The notes: a model not told the origin generated them from the letters alone. A DNA stretch of 57,737 bases from Coleofasciculaceae cyanobacterium (GCA_036703275.1 DATNPK010000094.1:1-57737), one strand, 5' to 3'. Shown: positions 16,935-27,290, numbered from the stretch's first letter. Translations and numbers: made by a program.

Positions 16935-17828
16935 TTATTTTTCCTCCAACATATCCATTGCCATTTTGATACTTACTTTCAAGCGATTAAGAGAAGCTGC
17001 TAAAATACCAATTTCATCGTTGCTTTTTTGTTCAAATTCCATGTCCATATCTCCCATACTGAGTTGTTTTGAGGCATAAGACATTTTTTTTAAGGGGTCG
17101 GTAATGGTGAACTTGAGGAATAAATTTAGTAAAACGCTAGCTAATAACAAGAAGATTACGACTTTGGTAATTACTAAATTACGTAGTTGACGAGCAGCAT
17201 CCAACACCTGACTTGATGGTACAGAAATAATTTGCGCACCGACAATCTCATTGAGCTGCCAACCAAAACCGTTATCACTACCATAAGAAGCAATCAGGCT
17301 GGCTGGAGCTACTTTGGGGTCGCTATGGCATCGAAGGCAACTTTCTTTTTCGATTTTTAAAGGACGAGCAATATAAAAAATTTCTCCCCCAGGAATTGAG
17401 CGAAAACCTTGCATTTGCGCTTCAGAATTATTTTGGAAAGATTCAACAATCTCCGTCTCAAATTTATCTGCCTTATCTCGAACATTTGTCGGATTAAGAG
17501 TTGCCTCTTTGTAAAAAAACTGATTGTATTGCTCGTCTGTTCGCAGATGTTCAAAAACTTCTCTAGCAGAATAAGCAGGAACAGTTTGGGGTAAAAACAC
17601 CTCTTCTGTTTCTAGCCGCGATGATAGTTCGGGATTAATTTGAGTACTGGTGTAGTTGCGAATTGAATTCATACTCTCAATTAACAGTGATGCTCGGTCT
17701 ACAACTACCTGTTCTGCGTAATCTTGCAAAACCAGAGAGAGAACTATTCCCACAGCAGCTGTTAAAAATATTAAGATTATTGCCAAGAGAATATTTAGTT
17801 TTGTGCCTAACTTAAGATTTTTATACAT
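16935..17828 (-). CDS. DUF3365 (Tll0287-like) heme-type sensor with HAMP domain
   Basis: A 297-residue membrane receptor fragment. Membrane helix about 12-34, an extracytoplasmic DUF3365 domain, a c-type heme motif CLRCH at 164-168, membrane helix about 217-240 and a HAMP linker to the C-terminus (DPLKKMSYASKQLSMGDMDM). No kinase, methyl-accepting or cyclase output follows. It must signal through a partner, act as a redox protein, or be a truncated receptor. Tll0287-type proteins fold like PAS sensors and bind heme c. The gene is divergent from the PhnD-like lipoprotein gene with a shared 214-bp promoter region, which suggests a joint role. Confidence 0.87.
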   Translation of the reverse strand: MYKNLKLGTKLNILLAIILIFLTAAVGIVLSLVLQDYAEQVVVDRASLLIESMNSIRNYTSTQINPELSSRLETEEVFLPQTVPAYSAREVFEHLRTDEQYNQFFYKEATLNPTNVRDKADKFETEIVESFQNNSEAQMQGFRSIPGGEIFYIARPLKIEKESCLRCHSDPKVAPASLIASYGSDNGFGWQLNEIVGAQIISVPSSQVLDAARQLRNLVITKVVIFLLLASVLLNLFLKFTITDPLKKMSYASKQLSMGDMDMEFEQKSNDEIGILAASLNRLKVSIKMAMDMLEEK

Positions 17829-18042
17829 GTTTGCAACATTTGTGTAATAAAACTTTAATTTTAATGTTTAGTTAGTTGTCAAAGATTTGGTTAATAATAT
17901 TTTAAATATTACGTTTTGTTAGCTTTTCTGGTATTGTTTAAAGTTAAATTAATCAAATAATTATGAAAATATAAAGGGCAAAAATAAACTTGTGAGTAAT
18001 AAGGTAAGCGTTAACGTCTAATTAGAGTATTCTATAAAAAAT

Positions 18043-18876
18043 ATGTATTTAAAGTGTATTTTGTTAATAATTGTTTTTACTTTGACGGCCTGTAATCGTT
18101 CACCAGAAACAATAATCAGCAAGCATAATATTGGAGTTGTCAGCTATGGAAAAAACGAAAATCCCCTCAAACAATACACCGATTTTCAAAACTATTTAGG
18201 AACAAGACTCAATAGCGTAATTGAGATTGAACCTACTTTTAATGAAGTTAGAGCTTTACAACAGATTTCTAGTAACAAGTGGGATTTAGTTTTTGCCCCG
18301 CCTGGTCTAGCTGCGATCGCAATTTCGCGCTACAATTATTTGCCTTTAGTTCCCTTAGAAGGAAGTGACAAAACTCGTTCGGTTTTAGTCGTCCAAAAAG
18401 ATTCTGCGTTTGAACAACGTCAAGATTTAGCTAATCAAACTATTGCTTTAGGTCAAAAAGGTTCAGCCACAGATTACTATCTACCGATTTATAACCTTTA
18501 TGGTCTGAAGTTTAAGGAAGTGTTATACGCACCTACTCCCCAGAATATTTTGCAGTTACTCAACGATGGTAAGGTCGAGGTAGGTGCGTTATCTTTAGCA
18601 GATTACAATCTCTACAGGCGCGATTTTGATGCCGATCGATTTAAGGTAATCTATCTCGATCGGCATAATGTGCCACCTGGAGCAATTTTAATTAGCGATC
18701 GCTTGGAACGAAATCAACAAGAACAAATTAGATTAGCACTGGTTGAAACCCCATCTTTTATTGCCTCTTCGGCTGGCTATCTACCCAACGAGGAGTTACC
18801 AGACTATAGCTACATGATTAAAGTAATTGAGAGGGTAAAGACTGTAATAAAAGAATCTCCAATGGTGTTTAAGTAA
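18043..18876 (+). CDS. PhnD-like periplasmic binding lipoprotein
   Basis: A substrate-binding protein of the phosphate/phosphite/phosphonate (PhnD/PtxB) superfamily. A lipoprotein signal with lipobox LTAC (Cys17) is followed by a two-lobed domain: GVVSYGKNENPLKQY, WDLVFAPPGLAAIAI, and RSVLVVQKDSAFEQRQDLAN then GQKGSATDYYLP, typical for this fold. No permease or ATPase genes are adjacent. The opposite neighbour is a membrane HAMP sensor. A sensory rather than transport role, with the lipoprotein presenting a ligand to a receptor, is therefore plausible. Confidence 0.85.
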   Translation: MYLKCILLIIVFTLTACNRSPETIISKHNIGVVSYGKNENPLKQYTDFQNYLGTRLNSVIEIEPTFNEVRALQQISSNKWDLVFAPPGLAAIAISRYNYLPLVPLEGSDKTRSVLVVQKDSAFEQRQDLANQTIALGQKGSATDYYLPIYNLYGLKFKEVLYAPTPQNILQLLNDGKVEVGALSLADYNLYRRDFDADRFKVIYLDRHNVPPGAILISDRLERNQQEQIRLALVETPSFIASSAGYLPNEELPDYSYMIKVIERVKTVIKESPMVFK

Positions 18877-18880
18877 TAGT

Positions 18881-19438
18881 ATGGCAAAATTTTATTCTCA
18901 ACTAACTTTACCGTTACAAACTTTTATCCAGAAGCAAAAAATCTTTTTTACCGCGACCGCACCTCTATCGGGTAGGATTAATTTGTCTCCTAAAGGTATC
19001 GATACTTTTCGCTGTATTGATGCTCAAACTGTTGTTTATCTAGATTTAACTGGTAGTGGTAACGAAACTGCTGCTCATTTACATGAAAATGGCAGAATAA
19101 CTATTATGTTCAGTAGTTTTGATAAAAATCCTTTAATTTTAAGATTATACGGTCGAGGAGAAGTAATTAGCCGCCAGAGCGATTGCTTTAAGACTCTACA
19201 TTCTCTATTTCCTGACACCCCTGGGGAAAGGCAGATAATATTACTCAAGATCGAATCGGTACAAACTTCCTGTGGTTTTGGCGTACCCATATATGAATTT
19301 AAAGAAGAGCGAGAAACTTTAATTGATTGGGCAGCTAAAAAAGGAAAATCGGGTATTGAGCAATATCAACAAGCAAAGAACCTAGAAAGTATCGATGGAT
19401 TACCGACCAAGCTCGATCGCAATTGGCAAAATCAATAA
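18881..19438 (+). CDS. Pyridoxamine 5'-phosphate oxidase family (split-barrel flavin) protein
   Basis: A 185-residue split-barrel protein: INLSPKGIDTFRCIDAQTVV and YLDLTGSGNETAAHLHENGR followed by ITIMFSSFDKNPLILRLYGR. This is the family signature of FMN- or F420-type PNPOx-like proteins that often act on small molecules. The C-terminal part (DWAAKKGKSGIEQYQQAKNL) is typical of the cyanobacterial subgroup. It starts four bases after the PhnD-like gene and is almost certainly co-transcribed with it. Substrate unknown. Confidence 0.87.
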   Translation: MAKFYSQLTLPLQTFIQKQKIFFTATAPLSGRINLSPKGIDTFRCIDAQTVVYLDLTGSGNETAAHLHENGRITIMFSSFDKNPLILRLYGRGEVISRQSDCFKTLHSLFPDTPGERQIILLKIESVQTSCGFGVPIYEFKEERETLIDWAAKKGKSGIEQYQQAKNLESIDGLPTKLDRNWQNQ

Positions 19439-19622
19439 GAAACTTAGTAGAGAAATTTCTGATTCATTTAATAAAAGCGATCGCTTGCTTATAATCTTGC
19501 CTTTGCCCAGTTAAGCCAAAGTAAACTGACATATACGTTACAATTAATCAAATAATAAAATTGCGATTTAGTAAGCAATTCCCGGGATTTAACTAGGTTT
19601 CCTGTTTCAACTTTTTATTAAT

Positions 19623-21536
19623 ATGACCGTAGCTCATCCTGTAGATTTTCAAGACGCTTTTGACATTATCGTGGTTGGTGGTGGACACTCTGGCTGTGAA
19701 GCAGCACTAGCAGCAGCCAGATTAGGCTGTCGCACTTTGATGTTGACTCTTAACTTAGATCGAATTGCTTGGCAGCCCTGTAACCCCGCGGTAGGTGGCC
19801 CTGCTAAATCTCAGTTAACTCACGAAATTGATGCGCTAGGAGGAGAGATCGGCAAAGTAAGCGATCGCACCTATTTGCAAAAGCGAGTCTTAAACGCTTC
19901 ACGTGGCCCTGCGGTCTGGGCGTTACGGGCGCAAACCGATAAGCGAGAATACGCGACGGCAATGAAGCAGATTGTCGAAAATCAGGAGAATCTGAGCCTC
20001 CGCGAGGGGATGGTTACAGATCTGGTACTGGGTAAAAACGATGAAGTAATTGGCATCGAAACTTATTTCGGCACTTGTTTTGCTGCCAAGGCGGTGATTC
20101 TGACTACAGGAACGTTTTTAGGCGGAAAAATTTGGGTTGGCAATAAATCTATGGACGCAGGGCGTGCAGGGGAATTTGCGGTTACTGGTCTAACGGAAAC
20201 CTTGAATCAGTTGGGTTTTGAAACAGCTAGGCTTAAGACAGGAACTCCTGCTAGAGTTGATAAGCGTTCGGTGGACTATAGCAAAATGCAGGCTCAACCA
20301 CCTGATGAAGAAATGCGCTGGTTTAGTTTTGACCCCGCAGCCTGGGTACAAAGAGAGCAAATGAACTGCTATTTGACCCGTACTACTGCCGAAACCCATC
20401 AAATTATTCGCGATAACCTACATCTATCCCCCGTCTACGGTGGTTGGGTAGATGCTAAAGGACCTCGTTATTGCCCTAGTATTGAGGATAAAATTGTTCG
20501 CTTTGCTGATAAACAGAGCCATCAAATTTTTATTGAACCAGAGGGTCGAGAGATTCCCGAACTATATATTCAGGGCTTTTCGACAGGATTACCAGAAAAA
20601 TTGCAGTTAGCAATGCTCAGAACCCTTCCTGGTCTAGAAAGCTGTGTTATGCTGCGACCTGCTTATGCGGTGGAGTATGACTTTATTCCTGCTACCCAGT
20701 GTTATCCCACCCTGATGACTAAAAAAGTTGAGGGGCTATTTAGTGCGGGACAAATTAACGGCACAACTGGTTATGAAGAAGCAGCGGGACAAGGTTTAGT
20801 TGCGGGGATTAATGCGGTGCGGTTTGTCAGAGGAGAACCTGAAGTAATTTTTGCTAGAGAACAAAGCTATCTTGGTACATTGATTGACGATCTCTGTACT
20901 AAAGATTTGCGCGAACCCTATCGAATGTTGACCAGTCGCTCAGAATACCGCTTAATACTACGTTCTGATAATGCCGATCGCCGTTTGACTCCTTTGGGTA
21001 GAGAAATCGGTCTAATTGACGATCGCCGATGGCAGCTATATACCGATAAGCAAGAGAAAATAGCCGCCGAGAAAGAACGGCTACAGGTCACTCGAATTAA
21101 AGAACTGGACGAGGCAGGAATGGCGATCGCGGCAGAAACTCAACAAAAAATCAAGGGTTCAATTACCCTCGCGGAATTATTATGCCGTCCTAAGTTTCAT
21201 TATGCCGATCTCAAAAAACACGGTTTGGCTAACTCTGAATTAACTATCGCCGAGACAGAAGGGGCAGAAATCGATCTTAAATACTCTGGCTACATCAAGC
21301 GACAGCAGATACAGATCGACCAAATCGCCAAACATACTCGACGTAGATTACCTCAAGACCTAGACTACTTCACGGTAGAAACTCTACGGATGGAAGCCAG
21401 AGAAAAGCTAAATCAGGTTAAACCGCTAACGATTGGTCAAGCTACTCGTATTGGCGGTGTAAATCCAGCCGATGTTAATGCTTTGTTAGTTTATTTAGAA
21501 ATTAAATCTCAAAAGCAAAAAGCGGTGGTAAATTAA
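19623..21536 (+). CDS. mnmG: tRNA uridine-34 modification enzyme MnmG (GidA)
   Basis: FAD-dependent subunit of the MnmE-MnmG complex, which installs the aminomethyl or carboxymethylaminomethyl group at C5 of wobble uridine. The Rossmann FAD loop is [19 protein letters not shown] near the start. The family blocks [30 protein letters not shown] and the C-terminal [17 protein letters not shown] are all present. Length (637 aa) is normal. It stands alone and is followed directly by a palindromic element. Confidence 0.97.
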   Translation: MTVAHPVDFQDAFDIIVVGGGHSGCEAALAAARLGCRTLMLTLNLDRIAWQPCNPAVGGPAKSQLTHEIDALGGEIGKVSDRTYLQKRVLNASRGPAVWALRAQTDKREYATAMKQIVENQENLSLREGMVTDLVLGKNDEVIGIETYFGTCFAAKAVILTTGTFLGGKIWVGNKSMDAGRAGEFAVTGLTETLNQLGFETARLKTGTPARVDKRSVDYSKMQAQPPDEEMRWFSFDPAAWVQREQMNCYLTRTTAETHQIIRDNLHLSPVYGGWVDAKGPRYCPSIEDKIVRFADKQSHQIFIEPEGREIPELYIQGFSTGLPEKLQLAMLRTLPGLESCVMLRPAYAVEYDFIPATQCYPTLMTKKVEGLFSAGQINGTTGYEEAAGQGLVAGINAVRFVRGEPEVIFAREQSYLGTLIDDLCTKDLREPYRMLTSRSEYRLILRSDNADRRLTPLGREIGLIDDRRWQLYTDKQEKIAAEKERLQVTRIKELDEAGMAIAAETQQKIKGSITLAELLCRPKFHYADLKKHGLANSELTIAETEGAEIDLKYSGYIKRQQIQIDQIAKHTRRRLPQDLDYFTVETLRMEAREKLNQVKPLTIGQATRIGGVNPADVNALLVYLEIKSQKQKAVVN

Positions 21537-21610
21537 TAGGGGCTGTTCGCGACGCGAAGCTAGTGCTAAAGCATACCGCTTCGCATATCCTTTAGGGCGA
21601 ACAGCCCCTA
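21537..21610. repeat. MITE-like palindromic element with 14-bp terminal inverted repeats
   Basis: TAGGGGCTGTTCGC (21537-21550) and its exact reverse complement GCGAACAGCCCCTA (21597-21610) bound a 74-bp unit. Its interior holds the common modules GACGCGAAGCTAG, GCATACCGCTTCGCATATCC and TTTAGGG. It begins on the base after the mnmG stop codon. A second element with nearly the same terminal repeats lies inside ileS (36164-36248). Confidence 0.85.
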
Positions 21611-21632
21611 CAGTTGAGTTGTAACTTTGACA

Positions 21633-22598
21633 ATGAAAGCTTTTGTAACTGGCGGGACGGGTTTTATTGGGGCTAATTTAATTAGGTTGCTGTTGCAACA
21701 AGGATACGAGGTTAGAGCTTTAGTTCGTGGCAGTAGTTGTCTAAAAAATTTGGAGTCTTTGGATCTAGAGATCGTTCAAGGAGATTTAAACAGCAGCAAT
21801 TTGACCCAGCAGATGTCTGGATGTCAGGTATTATTTCATGTCGCAGCGCAGTATTCTTTGTGGCAAGCTGATACTGACTTACTCTATCGTAATAATGTTT
21901 TAGGTACGCGTAATATATTAGCCTGCGCCAAGCAAGCAGGAATTGAACGTACTATATATACTAGTTCGGTTGCAGCAATCGGAGTCAAGCAAGACGCTCA
22001 AGCAAATGAGGCCGATCAAAGTCCCGTAGCTAAGTTAGTGGGAGACTATAAAAAATCAAAGTACTATGCCGAACAAGAAGCGGTCAAGGCAGTCCAACAA
22101 GGGCAAGATGTTGTAATTGTTAATCCCAGCACTCCTATAGGTGCGTTCGATCTTAAGCCTACCCCAACAGGCGAGATTATCGTTCGTTTTCTGCAACGCA
22201 AAATGCCTTTTTATGTAAATACGGGACTGAATTTGATTGACGTTAAAGATGTCGCCTGGGGACATATTCTGGCTTTAGAAAAAGGCAAAACTGGCGATCG
22301 CTATATTCTCGGCAATCAAAATTTAACTTTTAAACAATTGTTAGGTAAACTCGAGCAAATTACAGGCTTACCTGCACCACAGTATACTATTCCCTATTGG
22401 ATTCCTTACAGCGTTGCTTGGTTAGAAGAGACTGTTTTGGCTAAGTTGGGTAAACAGCCGACAATTGCTCTTGATGGAGTACGTATGTCCCAACAAAAAA
22501 TGTTCTACGATGCCAGCAAAGCAGTGACTGAATTGAACTTACCCCAGTCGGATATCGATCTGGCTTTGGCGAAGGCGGTAAAGTGGTTTCAAAGGTAG
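21633..22598 (+). CDS. hpnA: Hopanoid-associated sugar epimerase HpnA
   Basis: An extended short-chain dehydrogenase of the NAD-dependent epimerase class. Nucleotide-binding TGGTGFIG at the N-terminus, VAAQYSLWQAD, an active-site Tyr-Lys pair in DYKKSKYYAEQEA, and IVNPSTPIGAFDLKPTPTG, a signature of HpnA. The family is associated with hopanoid (bacteriohopanepolyol) side-chain biosynthesis in the membrane. The ATG at 21633 gives the standard MKAFVTGG start and is preferred to the TTG at 21627. Downstream cupin and pyrF genes follow closely on the same strand. Confidence 0.9.
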   Translation: MKAFVTGGTGFIGANLIRLLLQQGYEVRALVRGSSCLKNLESLDLEIVQGDLNSSNLTQQMSGCQVLFHVAAQYSLWQADTDLLYRNNVLGTRNILACAKQAGIERTIYTSSVAAIGVKQDAQANEADQSPVAKLVGDYKKSKYYAEQEAVKAVQQGQDVVIVNPSTPIGAFDLKPTPTGEIIVRFLQRKMPFYVNTGLNLIDVKDVAWGHILALEKGKTGDRYILGNQNLTFKQLLGKLEQITGLPAPQYTIPYWIPYSVAWLEETVLAKLGKQPTIALDGVRMSQQKMFYDASKAVTELNLPQSDIDLALAKAVKWFQR

Positions 22599-22623
22599 GG
22601 GATAATATTATCTTGCGCTCTTT

Positions 22624-22947
22624 ATGAAAAATAACATAAGCAATGTTTTTAAGCTTCCGCAACAGTTACCGCAAGAGGAGTTGTTTAAGACTTTATTAGA
22701 TAACGACCAAGTTTTGATTGAACGGATTGTTTCGACAGGACAGGTTACGCCAGAAGGGAAATGGTATGACCAAGAAAAAAATGAGTGGCTGATGATACTT
22801 CAAGGTGTGGGGGAATTAGGCTATGAGGATGGTTCTCGTATTAAGCTAACTACAGGGGATTATTTATTTATACCTGCTCATCAAAAACATCGAGTTGAGT
22901 ATACCAGTACTGAACCTCCTTGTATTTGGCTGACGATCTTTTTTTAA
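22624..22947 (+). CDS. Small cupin-domain protein
   Basis: A 107-residue single-domain cupin: EGKWYDQEKNEWLMILQGVG then EDGSRIKLTTGDYLFIPAHQKHRVEY. The usual HxH metal pair of motif 1 reads YDQ here, while the second motif keeps its histidines (AHQKHRV), so metal binding may be weak or absent. Function unknown. It is separated from hpnA by 25 bases and from pyrF by six bases, so these three probably form one operon. Confidence 0.85.
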   Translation: MKNNISNVFKLPQQLPQEELFKTLLDNDQVLIERIVSTGQVTPEGKWYDQEKNEWLMILQGVGELGYEDGSRIKLTTGDYLFIPAHQKHRVEYTSTEPPCIWLTIFF

Positions 22948-22953
22948 TTGAAG

Positions 22954-24396
22954 ATGAATTTTACTGACAAACTCAATCAGGCGATCGCAATTAATAATAG
23001 TTTATTAATTGTAGGACTCGATCCTAATCCCGAAATGATGTCTTCTGAATATCTTCATGAAGATTGCGATTTGCTCGAAAGTATCGAAACTTGGTTGTTA
23101 TGGGTAATCAAATCAACCAGCGATCGCGTCTGCGCCTACAAGCCAACTTTAGGTTTTTATCAGGCATTGGGTATACCAGGATTACGGCTATTAGAGCGAA
23201 TCTTGATGGCTATCCCTGAATCTATTCCCGTCATTTTAGATGCTAAACACAGCGATCTTAATACTAGTACTGTCTTTGCTAAAGCTATTTTTGAGCAGTG
23301 GCAGGTGGATGCGATTACTCTTACTCCCTATGCAGGACAAGATCATGCTGCACCCTTTTTAGTTTATTCTGACAAGGCGGTATTTATTCTCGCTCATACC
23401 TCTAACCCCAAAGCTGAAACTTTACAGCGGTATCCTAATCTAGAACAACCATTTTATCTACAGGTAGTTAAAGAGGCGCAGTCTTGGGCAACTCCCCAAC
23501 AGCTATATCTGGAGGTTGGTACGACTAATGTTGAGGTGCTAGGAAAAATTAGAGCGATCGCACCTGAAAGGACAATCTTACTACGTAGTTTATGGAGTAA
23601 AAAAAATAACCTAGAATCTTTAATCAATATTGGGCTAAACAGTACTGGTGAAGGACTATTAATTCCTATTCCTCAGGACTTGCTCTCTGATAGTAATCTC
23701 GCTACAGAAGTTGCCAATCTCAATCAAAAACTTAATATCTATCGCGAAGCCAAAAGCATTCACGGTCCTACCTGTGAACTCTGGACACCTGATGTCTGTT
23801 TGTTGACACAGCATCCTTATCAAGATCTGATTCTCGAACTGTTTGATATTGGCTGTTTGCTGTTTGGAGAATACGTTCAGGCTTCGGGAGCGACTTTTTC
23901 TTATTATATTGACCTGCGCAAAATAATTTCTAATCCGCATCTGTTTAATCAAGTTCTCGATGCCTATAGCGACATTGTACGGACGTTAAAGTTCGATCGC
24001 ATTGCTGGCATTCCTTACGGTGCATTGCCCACTGCTACAGGATTAGCCCTGAATCTTCAGCGTCCGATGATTTTTCCCCGCAAAGAAGTTAAGGCGCATG
24101 GTACTCGTCGTCTCATTGAAGGTAACTTTTACCCAGGAGAAACGGTAGTTGTTATTGATGATATTTTAATTAGTGGTAAAAGCGTAATGGAAGGGGCAGA
24201 TAAGTTAAAGTCTGCTGGTTTAAAGATTAAAGATATTGTAGTTTTTATCGACCATGAAGGAGGAGTAAAAGATCGGCTAGCAGACAACGGTTATTGCGCT
24301 CATTCAGTTTTAAGTATTTCAGAAATTACCAATACTCTTTACGAATCTGGGCGAATTAATCAAGAGCAATATAATTCTTTTAAGGAAAATCATTAA
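22954..24396 (+). CDS. pyrF: Fused orotidine-5'-phosphate decarboxylase / orotate phosphoribosyltransferase
   Basis: A bifunctional enzyme for the last two steps of UMP synthesis, in decarboxylase-transferase order. The N-terminal half (about 1-280) is a PyrF subfamily 2 barrel with the catalytic DAKHSDLNTS motif. The C-terminal half (about 285-480) is a type I phosphoribosyltransferase with the PRPP loop VVVIDDILISGKSVMEGADK and the flexible lysine loop FPRKEVKAHGTRRLIEG. The ATG at 22954 is preferred over the TTG six bases upstream. The fusion in this order is common in cyanobacteria, the reverse of the eukaryotic UMP synthase. Confidence 0.94.
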   Translation: MNFTDKLNQAIAINNSLLIVGLDPNPEMMSSEYLHEDCDLLESIETWLLWVIKSTSDRVCAYKPTLGFYQALGIPGLRLLERILMAIPESIPVILDAKHSDLNTSTVFAKAIFEQWQVDAITLTPYAGQDHAAPFLVYSDKAVFILAHTSNPKAETLQRYPNLEQPFYLQVVKEAQSWATPQQLYLEVGTTNVEVLGKIRAIAPERTILLRSLWSKKNNLESLINIGLNSTGEGLLIPIPQDLLSDSNLATEVANLNQKLNIYREAKSIHGPTCELWTPDVCLLTQHPYQDLILELFDIGCLLFGEYVQASGATFSYYIDLRKIISNPHLFNQVLDAYSDIVRTLKFDRIAGIPYGALPTATGLALNLQRPMIFPRKEVKAHGTRRLIEGNFYPGETVVVIDDILISGKSVMEGADKLKSAGLKIKDIVVFIDHEGGVKDRLADNGYCAHSVLSISEITNTLYESGRINQEQYNSFKENH

Positions 24397-24759
24397 ACAA
24401 CAACTCAAGAAAAAGCTAGACCTTTTAGATTTAAAAACAATTATGACAATACCCGCTGAATTCAAGCTATCACTTATCAGTAACTTATATCAATAATTAA
24501 TTTATACCATTGATTTAAACCAGTCGATTAATTAGGTCATAAATTCTAGACGTTATTTACGTTTCAGACATTAAACTTTTTTCAAATGACCTCTTTAACT
24601 TTGTTGTAACTAGGTTTTGGGTCAATTAATGATAAATGGTGATTTAGCCAATAAAGGCAAAAAAATCAGAATATTTCCAAACAGCTCGCAAAACACGGTA
24701 TAGTTTATTGCAAAATACTTTTAATTAGCTATAAGGCAATTAATGCGAGGGGTAAGGAC
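24397..24759. other. Intergenic region, 360 bp, nothing convincing
   Basis: AT-rich gap upstream of the decayed iron-uptake locus. TAATGATAAATGGTGATT at about 24628 is loosely Fur-like but has too many mismatches to call. No gene, repeat module or RNA is recognised. Confidence 0.5.
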
Positions 24760-25256
24760 TTGAATCTGGTCAAATATAGTTTTTTCTTATTTCAATTAAG
24801 CTTATTACAGTTATTTATTATTAAACTTATTGCTGAAACAAAAAGCGATAATCAGAAACCCCTACCCTTAGAAGATTTACTGCAACGAGCCGATACCATC
24901 TTTCCCAAAGCTAAAACCACTTCCATCACCATCCCCCACAAACCAGAAGATGCCTTTATTGTTGGCAAAAAACAAGCAGGGGAATCCATTTCGTGGGGAA
25001 GTACAACCATCGCTTTAGGTCAATTTTCAGATGAGGTGGTACAGTTAGAAGTCGGCATGAACCCCTCTCGTGCTAAAGCAATTTTAAATCAGCTTACCCC
25101 CTTCACTACGGTACATTGGCTGGTATCTACTCACGCATTCTCTATTTCTTTGTGGGTTTAGCTCCAACTATCTTGATTACGGGCTTTGTGATGTATCGTT
25201 TGCGCCGTCGTCCTCAAAGAATCATTGAACCCAACAGAAAATTAATCAAAAAATAG
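24760..25256 (+). pseudogene. PepSY-type (siderophore-associated) membrane protein remnant
   Basis: A TTG-started frame has a hydrophobic leader (MNLVKYSFFLFQLSLLQLF). It is joined to a central PepSY segment (LEDLLQRADTIFPKAKTTSI ... DEVVQLEVGMNPSRAKAILN). At about 25095 the frame shifts, and the true C-terminus continues as LHYGTLAGIYSRILYFFVGL APTILITGFVMYRLRRR to a stop at 25254. Intact PepSY-associated TM proteins are about 370-500 residues and often accompany TonB receptors for siderophores. More than half of the N-terminal region is gone. The leader closely resembles that of the next pseudogene, so the two may have been fused by deletion. Confidence 0.75.
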
Positions 25257-25271
25257 ATTTTAGATGAAAAC

Positions 25272-26677
25272 ATGAATTACATGAATTTAATTAAATACTG
25301 CTTTTATTTGATTAGTAGCTTATCGGCAGCAGTGACAGTTATTCAACCCGTTGCTGCTGAAAAAGTAAACCAACAATTTTTAGCAACTAACTTCAAATCT
25401 TTATACATTTCACGTCCAACTATTACTCCTAATTGGTTATCTGTGGGGAAGTTTCTATCCTGCCAAATTTAGCCAGAAGAACGCTTGAGAGCAATTGCGC
25501 GAATCAGAATCAAGTATGGATAATGACTAATTCTTTCCGCGCAGCTTATCTTACTTGGGATCGCAGTAATAATTTAGCTACATCACAACCAGAAACCGAA
25601 CGCTATTTTGATTATGGAGAGTTTCCCCTGGAACAATTTTATAACCTAATGTTAGAAACAACTCAGGAGTTTGAGACTGAAATAAAACAAGCAACCACAA
25701 TTGGCATCGAAGTTAATAAAAATCCGTTTATTCTCTCTGGTGAAGGGGTTGTCACTCTCAATCCACTTCCAATAAATGATTCAGTTCTTCCAAGTCCTTA
25801 TCTCAGTCAAGATTTTATTAGTAAGAAGAACTATTTAGGCTTATTTATCGAACATGAAATTGCTTTAAGCGATCGCCTGTTCCTGAATTTTGAAGGCACT
25901 TTGGATGTAGTCATTAGCGACACTACAGATTTACCCGAACTACCTTCGGTTGAACCAGTTGAAAACAATAATTTTTATCCCGAACTCAGTCTTGATTATG
26001 AGTTAAGCGAGCGTTTATTTCTCTTTACTACGGTTAACTATCATGCCGAACCAATTGAAGGGACAGATATTAAAGATCGGCCTTTTGATTCGCAAACATA
26101 TCGCGGAATTGAACTGGGAATTGAAACTGAATTTGGCGATCGCTGGCTAGCAACACTATCTTTGTACCATGAAACCCAAAATAATATTACGACCATTGAC
26201 CCAAATGAACTAGATTTCGAGCTACAAATTAACGAACAAAGAAGCCTTTCATGGACGGGAGAATTAAGAGGAGAAATAACTCCTGGCTGGTGGCTGTATG
26301 GATTTTATAGTTATACCGATGCTGACGTTATTGAAGATGAAGTAATTACAGTCGGCAGTCCAGTTACAGGAGTAGCGCGTCATAGTGGTGGTTTGTGGAC
26401 TAGCTATGAAATTACCCAAGGTACATGGCAAGGCTTAGGTTTTGGAAGTGGAATAACTTGGAATGGCGATCGCGCAGCATGGGCTACGCCCAATCGCTTT
26501 GGAGATACAGCTAATAGTTTAATTTTGCCTAGATATTTCCAAACTGATGCTGCTATTTTTTATTCTCAAGCTAAATTTAAAGCAGCAATTAGCGTCCAGA
26601 ACCTATTTAATGCAGGAATAGAGGATGAAGAAGTTACCCAGCGATCGCTTTTGGGTACGGCTTTATGGGAATTTTGA
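25272..26677 (+). pseudogene. TonB-dependent siderophore receptor, plug domain lost
   Basis: A signal-peptide fragment (MNLIKYCFYLISSLSAAVTV ... AAEKVN) runs to a stop near 25472. A second frame from about 25433 to 26677 encodes the C-terminal beta-barrel of a FhuA-type receptor: NSFRAAYLTWDRSNNLATSQ, GLFIEHEIALSDRLFLNFEG, WTGELRGEITPGWWLYGFYSY, FQTDAAIFYSQAKFKAAISVQNLFN, and a final aromatic residue (LGTALWEF). TonB box, AMIN region and plug (normally 300 or more residues) are absent, so it cannot gate siderophore import. The barrel frame itself is still long and open, so the loss is recent. Confidence 0.8.
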
Positions 26678-26851
26678 GGTTTTTGGGGCGATAAGCCACT
26701 AGAAAAGCAGGAGAGCATAATGACTGATAAACCACAAGTTGAAGATAAAAACAATTAGAAGATAAATTTCTTTAATAGAATTGTTTTAGCTTGGATAGTT
26801 TCGTTAGTTTAAAAAATTAGTTAATCAAAATTAAAGCATTTTCAACTTAGT

Positions 26852-27250
26852 TTACTCAAGTTTGTTATTAAAGATTGCAGTCTTGTATTTTGCTAATTCT
26901 GCGCTTTTTTGACCATAAACTCCAGCAATTTGTTGCTGACAACAGGCGATCGCAAATTCATTAAACTCTGCTGGTTCGATACCAAACATGGATTCAAAGT
27001 TAGCTGATTCAACTCGGCAAAAACGAGGACGTTGCTCATAGATCTGACATTTTCTCTGGTCGTGGTCATAATTAATACACCAGCCGTCTTCCCCCACCAT
27101 ACTCAAATATGTCTCTAACTCTTCTTGAGAAAGATACTTTTCTAAATCTGGTCGTTCTTCAGGGGTAAGATTACAACAGGCACCACAATTACTAATGCAC
27201 TGCCATTTGCCAACTTTTGAATGTTTAACTGTCAATTTTGATTGCTTCAC
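26852..27250 (-). CDS. YkgJ family cysteine-cluster protein
   Basis: A 132-residue protein with the UPF0153/YkgJ cysteine pattern: CISNCGACC near residue 18, then DGWCINYDHDQRKCQIYEQRPRFCR, and a later CC pair. The pattern is expected to bind zinc or an Fe-S cluster. Biochemical role unknown. It follows the transporter gene on the same strand with a 40-base gap and may be co-transcribed. Confidence 0.88.
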   Translation of the reverse strand: MKQSKLTVKHSKVGKWQCISNCGACCNLTPEERPDLEKYLSQEELETYLSMVGEDGWCINYDHDQRKCQIYEQRPRFCRVESANFESMFGIEPAEFNEFAIACCQQQIAGVYGQKSAELAKYKTAIFNNKLE

Positions 27251-27290
27251 TGCTTATCTCGATTTTTAAAAGGATTTATACGATAATTAT

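Noticed and set aside
24620-24650. Possible second Fur box
   Set aside because: Only loosely similar to the hexamer array and far from any intact gene.
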